In this document: piece by piece, positions 1-6,232 of the stretch
Numbering within the stretch: position 1 is the first letter of the stretch
Layout of the letters: every line of letters begins with the position of its first letter
Assembly (NCBI GenBank): GCA_009780445.1
Contig: WRAA01000108.1
Span: 1-6,975, forward strand
DNA: 6,975 bases
DNA from: Defluviitaleaceae bacterium
GTDB lineage: Bacteria; Bacillota; Clostridia; Lachnospirales; WRAA01
Direction: 5' to 3'
Position numbers and translations under genes: made by a program
Notes under the pieces: generated by a model
Databases searched by the model: none
Seen by the model: the letters and a program-made list of their open reading frames with translations, nothing else
What the model was told of the DNA's origin: nothing

Positions 1-409
1 CGCCGATAAACTGGTCGGTAAAGGCCGGCAGGGCGGCGTTCGCTCCAAGACCCGGCGTTTCGGTGTGGCGCAGGATGTTGATGCCCTGTATCACGCCGTC
101 GGTGTTGATGCCCACCAGCACGTCGATCATGCCGGAGTAACCCGAGCGGCTCACGCCGATGATATAGCCCACAACAACCCCGCCGGCCTCGCCGCGGGTG
201 AGGTTGAACAGGGTGTCCACAGGCTCGAAGCCCTCCACTTCGTGGTAGGAATCCGCCTGCGGCAGGATCGCGCCCATGGATTCGTTCAGAGCTTGTTGGA
301 GCTGTCTCTCGATGGGTTCGCGCGTAAGCTCGTGTACGAAGCCGAGGCACAGGCCGGCGATAACCGTAACCGTGAGCAGTACCGCGCCCGATTTCATAAT
401 GTCGTTCAC
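1..409 (-). CDS. rnfG: RnfG, electron transport complex subunit G (partial, C-terminus outside window)
   Basis: RnfG is the extracytoplasmic flavin subunit of the Rnf ferredoxin:NAD+ oxidoreductase; it carries a covalently bound FMN and is held by one N-terminal membrane helix. The first 136 residues are visible. They show a hydrophobic helix at about residues 7-25 and the conserved RnfG/NqrC motif HTETPGLG at 115-122. The flavinylation motif (S-G-A-T type) lies beyond the window, so it cannot be checked. The start chosen is GTG at 409-407, which overlaps the rnfD stop in a GTGA arrangement and has a purine-rich AAGGGGG stretch a few bases upstream. An ATG at codon 5 (397-395) is the alternative, but its spacing to a ribosome binding site is poorer. 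Its position directly after rnfD matches the clostridial order rnfC-D-G. The identity is secure; only the start is open. Confidence 0.93.
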   Translation of the reverse strand, partial: MNDIMKSGAVLLTVTVIAGLCLGFVHELTREPIERQLQQALNESMGAILPQADSYHEVEGFEPVDTLFNLTRGEAGGVVVGYIIGVSRSGYSGMIDVLVGINTDGVIQGINILRHTETPGLGANAALPAFTDQFIG

Positions 410-1560
410 GCCTTCGCCCCCTTCTTCACCTTTGTAACGCCGTAGACGCGCGGGCGCGTATACTTGTCTATGAGCGGCACGAACAGGTTCATCAGCAGAA
501 TGGCAAAGGCCACGCCCTCCGGATAACCGCCGTAGTGCCGTATCGCAAAGGTCAGCACGCCGCAGCCCAGCCCCATGATAATCTGCCCGCGCGGCGTAAC
601 CGGCGAACTGCTGTAGTCCGTGGCCATGAAGAACGCGCCGATCATCAGGCCGCCCAGCAGCACTTCATACAGCCAGAGGCCGGTGAACATACCCTGTCTG
701 CCGAACACAAACGTAAGCAGGGCAAGGCTTGCTATGTAAATCACGGGGATGCGCCAGGATATGACCTTACGCGCAATCAGGTACAGCCCGCCGAGGAGCA
801 GTGCGGCGGCCGAAGTTTCGCCGATCATGCCGGGCATGTTCCCGATAAAGGCGTCGAAGTAGTCCCCCGCGAGAGGCACCATGTCCGTCCAGGCCACCAA
901 TGACAGCGGTGTCGCGCCGGTTATTGCGTCTGAGGTGGCCGCCGTCACTACGTCGGTCGCCGCCGTTACGCCCGTGGCCGCAGTTGTTGCCGCAGTTGTT
1001 GCGGCGGTAGTCGCAGTTGTTGTGGCTGCCGTCGTGGCTGCCGTTGCCGCCGCGGCCGCAAGCGGTGTAGCCGCCGTAGACACATCGGCATTGGGAAACA
1101 GCCCCGCCCCGATGGTTCGGACAGGCTGTGGAATGTTCAGCATAAGCACGGGATACGCCGCCACAAGGAATATGCGCCCCACAAGGGCCGGGTTGATGAA
1201 GTTCTGCCCAAGCCCGCCGAACAGCTCCTTCGCCACGATAATGGCAAAAAACGCGCCCACTATCGGCAGCCACAGCGGAACCGTGGCCGGCAGATTAAGC
1301 GCGAGCAGCAAGCCCGTAACAACCGCGCTAAGATCCCTTATGGTGCAGTCCTTCTTTGTCACCCGCTTGAACGCCCACTCGAAGAACACAGCCGCCGCGA
1401 TACTCACAACCACGACCAGGGCCGCGTCCGCGCCGAAGAAGAACACCCCCGCCAAGGTGGCCGGCACAAGGGCGATGATAACATCCAGCATGATCCCGCT
1501 GATGCTTGCCTTGTCGCGGATGTGCGGGGTGCCTGTAACCAAGTACTTCTTATCACTCAT
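406..1560 (-). CDS. rnfD: RnfD, electron transport complex subunit D, with Ala/Thr-rich insert
   Basis: RnfD is the polytopic membrane subunit of the Rnf complex, homologous to NqrB, and binds FMN covalently through a threonine on the outer face. From ATG at 1560 it has 384 residues. It begins with the family signature of a TPHIRDK segment followed by a hydrophobic helix. Further conserved parts are GGLGQNFINPALVGR (about 115-129), DYSSSPVTPRGQ (about 315-326) and GYPEGVAFA near the C-terminus. The best flavinylation site is DAITGATPL, with the candidate threonine at residue 217. Two other matches to Dxx[ST][GA]AT occur at residues 159-165 and 203-209, joined by a low-complexity Ala/Thr stretch. 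This insert of roughly 50 residues explains why the protein is longer than the 310-330 residues I expect for the family. An in-frame GTG at 1578, directly after the rnfC stop, is an alternative start adding six residues; I prefer ATG because it gives the usual family N-terminus. Confidence 0.95.
   Translation of the reverse strand: MSDKKYLVTGTPHIRDKASISGIMLDVIIALVPATLAGVFFFGADAALVVVVSIAAAVFFEWAFKRVTKKDCTIRDLSAVVTGLLLALNLPATVPLWLPIVGAFFAIIVAKELFGGLGQNFINPALVGRIFLVAAYPVLMLNIPQPVRTIGAGLFPNADVSTAATPLAAAAATAATTAATTTATTAATTAATTAATGVTAATDVVTAATSDAITGATPLSLVAWTDMVPLAGDYFDAFIGNMPGMIGETSAAALLLGGLYLIARKVISWRIPVIYIASLALLTFVFGRQGMFTGLWLYEVLLGGLMIGAFFMATDYSSSPVTPRGQIIMGLGCGVLTFAIRHYGGYPEGVAFAILLMNLFVPLIDKYTRPRVYGVTKVKKGAKA
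977..1048 (-). repeat. 12-bp tandem repeat within rnfD coding an Ala-Ala-Thr-Thr array
   Basis: Six consecutive 12-bp units can be laid out. The first two (977-988 and 989-1000) are identical, gccgcagttgtt on the plus strand, and the other four are degenerate. Because 12 is a multiple of three, gain or loss of a unit keeps the rnfD frame and only changes the length of the Ala/Thr linker. The array lies between the first and the second candidate flavinylation motifs. Confidence 0.75.
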
Positions 1561-1578
1561 CGTATCTATTGTCCTCAC

Positions 1579-2898
1579 CTAAACCTTCTTCGTCAAAATC
1601 TTGCGCCTGGCGTACCTTATGGACTGCGCAAGATGCCTCTTGGACGGGCAGACATAGGAGCAGGATCCGCACTCGATGCAGTCGATGCCGTTGGTCTGCC
1701 TGAACTTGTCGAACTCGTTGCGGATGACCTGTTGGTTCAGCACCAGCGGCATAAGCCCGGACGGGCAGTGGTTGACACAGCGCGCACAGCGTATGCAGTT
1801 CTTCTCCGGCGGTATCTCGCTCTCTTCCTTGTTCAGCAGCAGTATCGCGCCGGAGGTCTTTACGATAGGCACGTCCAGCGTATACATAGCCGCACCCATC
1901 ATCGGCCCGCCCGCCACGATCTTGTGCGGCTCTTCCTTTAGCCCGCCGGTAAGCTCAATAAGGTCGGAAAACTTCATGCCGATGCGCACCTTGTAGTTGC
2001 CGGGGTTGGCCACGGCCTTGCCGCTTACCGTAACTATGCGGCGCATTATCGGCCGGCCGCGGTGTATGGCGCGTTCAATGGCGATCACCGTGTCCACATT
2101 GTTCACGATACAGCCAACATCGGGCGGAAGGCCGCCGGAGGGAACTTCCCGCCCGGTGCAAGCCGTGATGAGCTGTTTCTCCGCCCCCTGCGGATACTTG
2201 GTCTGCAGGGCGACGACTTCTATGCGCGGGTCGGTGCATTTCTGCGCCATCAGCTTCAGCGCGTCGGGCTTGTTGTTCTCGATGGCGATGATGCCTCTTG
2301 CTTCTGGGAATATATGCAGGATCATCTGCACGCCGCGGATGATCACGTCGGTTTCTTCCATCAGCACGCGGTAGTCGGTTGTCAGATAGGGTTCGCACTC
2401 GGCGGCGTTCATGATGAAGTAGTCGATCTTTTTGTCCGACGGTTGGGAAAGCTTTACGTGGGTGGGGAAGCCCGCCCCGCCCTGCCCCACTATCCCGGCC
2501 TCCTTGATCATCTCAAGCATTGCCTCACGCGTCAGGAGCTTGTAGTCTGTGTATGTATTGATCCCCGGGAGTTCCTCCATCCTGCCGTCGTTCTCGATGA
2601 TAACGGACTGCGACATAGCTCCCCCCGGCGTAAGCCACGGCGTTATGTCCGCCACAGTACCCGAAACGCTGGCGTGTACGGGCGAACTCACGAAGCCCGC
2701 GGCCTCGCCTATCTTCTGCCCCAGCAAGACCCTCTCGCCCTTCTCCACAAGCGGCACGCACGGCGCGCCGATATGCTGGTTCATGGGGAACACAAGCAAC
2801 GCCCCGACCTTCGGGAAAAGCACGTTTATCGGCTCTTTCTCCGATAAAGCTTTTGAATCGGGCGGGTGTATCCCTCTCTTAAATGTTAGCAAGCGCAC
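1579..2898 (-). CDS. rnfC: RnfC, electron transport complex subunit C
   Basis: RnfC is the peripheral cytoplasmic subunit of Rnf that exchanges electrons with NAD(H), using FMN and two [4Fe-4S] clusters. The 439-residue protein starts with the family signature TFKRGIHPP. A flavin/NADH-binding region of the NuoF type follows: GQGGAGFPTHVKL at 138-150 and MNAAECEPYLTTDYR at 163-177. An SLBB-like part lies at about 285-345. Two complete ferredoxin-type cysteine sets are present, C368/C371/C374/C378 and C407/C410/C413/C417. The length is normal and no key residue is missing. The start is GTG at 2898, chosen from the family N-terminus and a strong Shine-Dalgarno site six bases upstream; its first 20 bases overlap the end of the upstream ATPase gene. 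It ends with TAG 18 bases before the rnfD ATG, consistent with one operon. Confidence 0.97.
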   Translation of the reverse strand: MRLLTFKRGIHPPDSKALSEKEPINVLFPKVGALLVFPMNQHIGAPCVPLVEKGERVLLGQKIGEAAGFVSSPVHASVSGTVADITPWLTPGGAMSQSVIIENDGRMEELPGINTYTDYKLLTREAMLEMIKEAGIVGQGGAGFPTHVKLSQPSDKKIDYFIMNAAECEPYLTTDYRVLMEETDVIIRGVQMILHIFPEARGIIAIENNKPDALKLMAQKCTDPRIEVVALQTKYPQGAEKQLITACTGREVPSGGLPPDVGCIVNNVDTVIAIERAIHRGRPIMRRIVTVSGKAVANPGNYKVRIGMKFSDLIELTGGLKEEPHKIVAGGPMMGAAMYTLDVPIVKTSGAILLLNKEESEIPPEKNCIRCARCVNHCPSGLMPLVLNQQVIRNEFDKFRQTNGIDCIECGSCSYVCPSKRHLAQSIRYARRKILTKKV

Positions 2899-3340
2899 GG
2901 TTATCTCCTTTCGTAATGTACGTTACCTCTATCGCTGGATGCATGTGGCGCAGAAGGCGCAGTGTCGCGCCGATATCGCCCATGGGCAGCCTGTTGGGTG
3001 AGTCCGTAGGCAAGCTTGCGCGTATACACGTTCCCGCGCCCGCCTCGGAGATTATCTCCAGATGCCCGCCGCAGCGGGTGCAGTACTGCCCCAGCATCCA
3101 CAGCCCCAAACCCCGCCCGCGTCCGTCCGCGCCAAGGTCAACCTCCGGCTTGACGGCGGACGCAACCCGCGCGCGCACAAACTCCAGCCTGTCGCGGTTC
3201 ATCCCCGCTCCGTCATCCGTTATCGCGAACGAAAACAGCTTGTCCTCCGCTCCTTCGGAAATCTCTATAATCACCGATGAAGCCGACGCTTTGGCGCTAT
3301 TTTGAACAATATCCAATATGTGCAATGAAAACTCTCTCAT
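2879..3340 (-). CDS. Stand-alone HATPase (GHKL) ATP-binding protein, putative redox-linked regulator
   Basis: This 153-residue protein is a single histidine-kinase/anti-sigma type ATPase domain with no phosphoacceptor-histidine domain, sensor or membrane helix. The N-box is ILDIVQNSAKA with N14, the G1 box is DDGAGM at 42-47, and the G2 box is glycine-rich (GRGRGLGL, 73-80). The end, RLPMGDIGATLRLL followed by a hydrophobic strand, matches from memory the C-terminal extension of a clostridial family often placed beside iron-only hydrogenase and NADH-dehydrogenase-like genes. It may therefore bind ATP to control a partner protein or regulator connected with redox metabolism, but the target is unknown. 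It is the first gene of the rnf operon here and overlaps rnfC by 20 bp. The start at 3340 gives the family N-terminus MREFSLHILD but has no Shine-Dalgarno site. An in-frame GTG at 3370 with TAGAGG nine bases upstream is the alternative (163 residues). Confidence 0.85.
   Translation of the reverse strand: MREFSLHILDIVQNSAKASASSVIIEISEGAEDKLFSFAITDDGAGMNRDRLEFVRARVASAVKPEVDLGADGRGRGLGLWMLGQYCTRCGGHLEIISEAGAGTCIRASLPTDSPNRLPMGDIGATLRLLRHMHPAIEVTYITKGDNRALANI
2903..2911 (-). promoter_or_regulatory. Ribosome binding site of rnfC
   Basis: On the minus strand this reads AAAGGAGAT, close to a perfect Shine-Dalgarno sequence, with six bases between AGGAG and the GTG start at 2898. It lies inside the coding region of the upstream ATPase gene and fixes GTG as the rnfC start. 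Confidence 0.85.
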
Positions 3341-3349
3341 AACGATACA

Positions 3350-3378
3350 ATTATAACAGGCTTTCAACACGTTGTACA
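3350..3378 (-). promoter_or_regulatory. Putative sigma-A-like promoter for the ATPase-rnf operon
   Basis: On the minus strand, TGTACA (3378-3373, four of six to the -35 consensus) is followed after 17 bases by a perfect TATAAT (3355-3350). Transcription would begin near 3344-3343, only three or four bases before the ATG at 3340. If the gene instead starts at GTG 3370, this promoter would lie inside the gene and could not express it in full. Confidence 0.55.
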
Positions 3379-3401
3379 GCCTCTAAATTTACGTACAAAA
3401 C

Positions 3402-3430
3402 TTGACACAAACCGGTAACTATTATACAAT
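3402..3430 (+). promoter_or_regulatory. Putative sigma-A promoter for the cardiolipin-synthase-like gene
   Basis: A perfect TTGACA (3402-3407) is followed after exactly 17 bases by TACAAT (3425-3430, five of six to consensus). The predicted start of transcription is near 3437, giving a leader of about 27 bases that contains the ribosome binding site GAGGTG (3454-3459) before the ATG at 3464. It is back to back with the minus-strand promoter of the ATPase-rnf operon. Confidence 0.75.
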
Positions 3431-3451
3431 GTACACGATGTAGAAAATGTA
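3429..3451 (+). repeat. Three ATGTA direct repeats at 9-bp spacing around the transcription start
   Basis: ATGTA occurs at 3429-3433, 3438-3442 and 3447-3451, each exactly nine bases from the next. The array begins within the -10 element and runs to just before the ribosome binding site. It could be a regulator site, but five-base repeats in AT-rich leader DNA may also arise by chance. Confidence 0.35.
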
Positions 3452-3463
3452 TCGAGGTGCCGG

Positions 3464-4975
3464 ATGAAACGCAGAACACACAACAAGCCGATCAACTTTG
3501 CAAAACCTGCCTTCTTCCTGATATTGGCGGCAGTACAGCTGGCCGTCAACATATACATTGTCACCATCGCCGTAAGCGCGTGGCAGGAAGAAATAATCGT
3601 CAACCTATGGATGCTCGCCGTTGCCGCCGTACTCTATGTGCCTGCCCTGATAGTAATCCTGCGTATGCCCAACCACAGCACCAGGCTCTCGTGGCTGGGC
3701 CTGCTGTGGTTGTTCCCTGTGGTGGGGGGTGTTTGGTACGCTGTGTACGGCGGCGGCATGTTCGCCGTGCGCTCACGGGCGGCACACCGCGCCCTGGCCG
3801 GCAAGAACGCCCACTTTATAGAGCAAAGCCCCAAGGTGCTGGAGGAACTCTCGGCATATGTCGGCGTACACGGCCAGGGCACGGCGATACTGAACGTATC
3901 GGGCTTCCCGGTCGTCAAGAACACACGCTCGACCGTATTCGCCGACGGAGAGGACTTCCTGCGCATCCTTGTGGACGAACTGCACAAGGCCAAGAAGTTC
4001 ATCTTCATCGAATGCGGCAAGCTGAACACCGGCACGGTATTCCGCGAGATATTCAAGGTGCTGGAGGGCAAGGTGGAGGAAGAAATAGAGATCCGGCTGA
4101 TCTACGACAAACACGCCTCCGGCGGCCGGCTGCCCCGCGGCTTTCGGCAAAGCTGCCGGGACGCCGGCATAGACTGCTGCGAATTCGGCCGCCTCGGTGT
4201 TGAACACAACAACCGCATGATGATCGTGATCGACGGCAACGTAGCCTTTAGCAGCACATGCTCGAGCCTTAGCGACGAGCTTCTCTACGGCGGGGTGACG
4301 ACCTATGTGCTTCGCGGCGACGCGGTGTGGAGCTCCAGCATAATCTTCATGAACATGTGGGACACGCTGGCCAAGACCAACTTCGACTACTCGCTCTACC
4401 GCCCCAACCTAAGCTATCTGGAGGAACAGTCCTTCGTCGCCGTATTCGGCGACTCCCCCGCGGATCAACAGCACCCCATCCGCACGGCCTATCTGCGTAT
4501 GATATCCTCCGCGCAGTCCTATGTTTACCTGCAAACACCAACCGTCGAGCCTGACGTTACACTGATGCAAACCTTGAAACTTGCCGCGGACAGCGGTGTG
4601 GATGTGCGGATTGTGACCGGTGCGCCGTCGGCCGGCGCGGTTGCGTCGGCCTGTACCCGCGCGTTCTACGGCCTCCTGCTGGAAAGCGGTGTCAAGGTCT
4701 ACGAAACCGACGCACAGCTGAACTCCAAGACAATGGTCTGCGACGACGCGTCCTGCCTGATCACAACCGCCGCGCCGGACTACAGAAGCACACGGCGCAA
4801 CCATGAGTGCGCGACATGGATAGCCGGCGGTGAAGCTGTCCTGGATATCCGCGACGACTTTATCACCGCCATGGACGATTCGCAGGAGATATCGCTAAGG
4901 GCGTGGCGCAAGAACGTATCCGCGCCGCAACGCCTGTGGTACGCCATATTACGAGCCTTCGCCCCAATTGCATAA
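3464..4975 (+). CDS. Cardiolipin-synthase-like phospholipase D family protein with degenerate HKD motifs
   Basis: This 503-residue protein has the architecture of bacterial cardiolipin synthase. Hydrophobic segments lie at about 14-37, 46-67 and 76-97, the last with the PLDc_N-like signature WLFPVVGGVWYAVYGG. Two phospholipase D domains follow (about 140-300 and 335-475). Cardiolipin synthases join two phosphatidylglycerols at the membrane using two HxKxxxxD motifs. Here the first reads NRMMIVID (250-257), with Asn for His and Met for Lys. The second reads NSKTMVCD (420-427), with Asn for His but Lys and Asp kept. The surrounding family features, such as VYLQTP, SGVDVRIVT and PDYRS, are retained and the frame is intact, so this is not an obviously decayed gene. 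I infer a non-catalytic or altered-function relative. The start is ATG with GAGGTG four bases upstream. It is followed after 13 bases by the NUDIX gene, so the two are likely co-transcribed. Confidence 0.88.
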   Translation: MKRRTHNKPINFAKPAFFLILAAVQLAVNIYIVTIAVSAWQEEIIVNLWMLAVAAVLYVPALIVILRMPNHSTRLSWLGLLWLFPVVGGVWYAVYGGGMFAVRSRAAHRALAGKNAHFIEQSPKVLEELSAYVGVHGQGTAILNVSGFPVVKNTRSTVFADGEDFLRILVDELHKAKKFIFIECGKLNTGTVFREIFKVLEGKVEEEIEIRLIYDKHASGGRLPRGFRQSCRDAGIDCCEFGRLGVEHNNRMMIVIDGNVAFSSTCSSLSDELLYGGVTTYVLRGDAVWSSSIIFMNMWDTLAKTNFDYSLYRPNLSYLEEQSFVAVFGDSPADQQHPIRTAYLRMISSAQSYVYLQTPTVEPDVTLMQTLKLAADSGVDVRIVTGAPSAGAVASACTRAFYGLLLESGVKVYETDAQLNSKTMVCDDASCLITTAAPDYRSTRRNHECATWIAGGEAVLDIRDDFITAMDDSQEISLRAWRKNVSAPQRLWYAILRAFAPIA

Positions 4976-4980
4976 AGGAG
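4974..4980 (+). promoter_or_regulatory. Ribosome binding site of the NUDIX gene
   Basis: AAAGGAG overlaps the stop codon of the preceding gene and sits eight bases before a TTG codon at 4989. This decides the NUDIX start as TTG 4989, because no ATG lies at a suitable distance and an in-frame TTG at 4968 has no such site. Confidence 0.8.
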
Positions 4981-4988
4981 CCTGTACA

Positions 4989-5528
4989 TTGGAACATATA
5001 TACGCAACAACACAGTCAACAACCGTGTTCAGCGGGCGTATCGTTGACGTAGTGCACGACATCGTAACCCTGCCGGACGGGCGCAGCGCGTTGCGGGAAG
5101 TTGTGAAGCACCCCGGCGGCGCGGCGGTTCTGCCTGTGACCGCCGACGGCAAGCTGGTGTTCGTGCGGCAGTACCGCCACCCGCTGGGCGGCCTCGCGCT
5201 CGAAATTCCCGCCGGCATGGTCGATCCCGGAGAGACCCATCTGGAGTGTGCCGCGCGCGAGCTTGAGGAGGAAGTCGGCTTCAAGTCGTCCAATGTGGTG
5301 CCCTTCCTGCAAGTCAGCCCTTCCCCCGGCTATCTGAGCGAGAAGCTCCACATATTCCTGGCCACAGATCTGACCCCAAGCCGCCGGAACTTGGACGACG
5401 AAGAGTTTATAGATGTTGAGTTCTACACGCCGGAGGAAGCTGTATCCATGATCTTCGGCGGAGCCATCACCGACGCAAAAACCGTCACGGCCGTTCTGGC
5501 CTACCGCGTGCGCAGTCATAGCTCCTAA
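4989..5528 (+). CDS. NUDIX hydrolase, ADP-ribose pyrophosphatase type
   Basis: This 179-residue cytoplasmic protein has a complete NUDIX box at residues 76-98: G76, E82, then RELEEEVGF, matching GX5EX7REUXEEXGU. Downstream PSPGYLSEKLHIFLA (111-125) carries the proline and glutamate typical of the ADP-ribose pyrophosphatase (NudF) subgroup, which hydrolyses ADP-ribose to AMP and ribose 5-phosphate with Mg2+. The N-terminal part (GRIVDVVHDIVTLPDG, then REVVKHPGGAAVLPV) also fits that subgroup, and the length is normal. The substrate is inferred from the motif only. The start is TTG, decided by the AAAGGAG site eight bases upstream. The gene follows the cardiolipin-synthase-like gene by 13 bases and precedes spoIIM by 71 bases; a NUDIX gene ahead of spoIIM and a xer gene is a familiar arrangement in Clostridia. 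Confidence 0.93.
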   Translation: MEHIYATTQSTTVFSGRIVDVVHDIVTLPDGRSALREVVKHPGGAAVLPVTADGKLVFVRQYRHPLGGLALEIPAGMVDPGETHLECAARELEEEVGFKSSNVVPFLQVSPSPGYLSEKLHIFLATDLTPSRRNLDDEEFIDVEFYTPEEAVSMIFGGAITDAKTVTAVLAYRVRSHSS

Positions 5529-5548
5529 TTTCCGGCATTTACGCAAGC

Positions 5549-5590
5549 CCTCTCGAATATACTTGTACCATAGAGAAGTTACACGAGAGG
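5549..5590 (+). promoter_or_regulatory. Inverted repeat in the gap before spoIIM, overlapping its ribosome binding site
   Basis: CCTCTCG (5549-5555) and CGAGAGG (5584-5590) are perfectly complementary over seven bases, with a 28-base loop. The right arm contains the likely Shine-Dalgarno sequence GAGAGG of spoIIM, so the folded RNA would partly hide it. No T-run follows, so it does not look like an intrinsic terminator. The loop is long, and the stem could also be a protein-binding site or chance. I found no convincing sigma-A or sigma-E promoter in the rest of this 71-bp gap. Confidence 0.4.
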
Positions 5591-5599
5591 AAGGGCGAT

Positions 5600-6220
5600 A
5601 TGCCGCGATTTTCAAGACTGGCACGACACGCCATGTATTCGCGCCAAACAGCAATTACGGCGGCTGCGGTAATATGCCTTGTGACGGGGCTGGTCGTCGG
5701 GGCGATTGCGGCCATGAGCCGCGGCGAAGCAGAGCAAGCCGCCCTGTTCGCCGATCTTGCGGCACACTTTTTAAGCCTTGCGCACACAGAGCAGGCCGCC
5801 ACAGTTTTGAGCATGTTACAGCATACCGTGGGCAACCTCCTGTTCGCGCTGATCATCTGGCTGCTTGCCTTTGCCCGTGCCGCGGGCTTCCTGTCCTATC
5901 CCGTAGTGTTCCTGCAAGGCATAAGCTACGGCTTCACCACCGCGATCCTCGCTGTGTCGCTGGATCTGCGGGACGTCCTGGCCGCCCTGCTGGTCTACCT
6001 TCCGCAGGCAGTGCTGACGGCCTGCGCACTGCTCTACGTATGCGCAAACAGCATCAGCTACATCTGCCTGACGCACAACGGCCGGCGGCACAACTACGGA
6101 GAGGCAGCCCTGCGCCGCTACGCAAAAGTGCTGGCCGTGGCCGTGTTCGTCGCGCTTGCAGCCTCGGCCATGGACATATATCTTGCACCGATAGCCGCAC
6201 GGAGGTTAAACTTTCTATAG
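5600..6220 (+). CDS. spoIIM: SpoIIM, stage II sporulation protein M
   Basis: SpoIIM is a polytopic membrane protein of the DMP complex (SpoIID, SpoIIM, SpoIIP), which remodels septal peptidoglycan and drives engulfment of the forespore during endospore formation. The 206-residue sequence has about five hydrophobic segments (roughly 17-38, 78-93, 98-120, 125-150 and 176-196) and the expected family length. The pattern of a G-I-S-Y-G-F segment (107-112) followed by YLPQAVL (133-139) in the next helix matches the SpoIIM family. ATG at 5600 is preceded by GAGAGGAAGGG, giving a good ribosome binding site. In Bacillus subtilis this gene belongs to the sigma-E regulon, but I cannot point to a clear sigma-E promoter here. 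It ends 12 bases before the recombinase gene, so the two are probably translated from one message. Confidence 0.9.
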   Translation: MPRFSRLARHAMYSRQTAITAAAVICLVTGLVVGAIAAMSRGEAEQAALFADLAAHFLSLAHTEQAATVLSMLQHTVGNLLFALIIWLLAFARAAGFLSYPVVFLQGISYGFTTAILAVSLDLRDVLAALLVYLPQAVLTACALLYVCANSISYICLTHNGRRHNYGEAALRRYAKVLAVAVFVALAASAMDIYLAPIAARRLNFL

Positions 6221-6232
6221 CAAGAGGTTCGC

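Noticed and set aside
65..445. A 126-codon plus-strand open frame at the left edge
   Set aside because: It is antisense to rnfG, whose HTETPGLG motif and GTGA overlap with rnfD show the true strand.
881..1582. A 233-codon plus-strand open frame opposite rnfD
   Set aside because: It is the antisense shadow of the GC-rich rnfD gene; its Ala/Val-rich part is just the complement of the Ala/Thr repeat, and rnfD itself is certain.
3373..3435. TGTACA palindromes at 3373-3378 and 3430-3435 as an operator pair
   Set aside because: A six-base palindrome is expected by chance at this frequency, one copy is the proposed -35 element, and a further copy at 4983-4988 sits in an unrelated place.
4205..4234. 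H248 of the PLD-like protein as the missing catalytic histidine
   Set aside because: In HxKxxxxD the His is seven residues before the Asp. With D257 fixed by the following Gly, that position is Asn250; H248 is two residues off and has no Lys at +2.
5529..5599. An intrinsic terminator or sigma-E promoter before spoIIM
   Set aside because: The inverted repeat has a long loop and no T-run, and the GAATA and CATA words are only about eight bases apart instead of the 13-15 expected for sigma-E.
5016..5654. A 212-codon minus-strand open frame opposite the NUDIX gene
   Set aside because: The plus-strand NUDIX box is unambiguous, and this frame also runs through the gap and into spoIIM without family resemblance.
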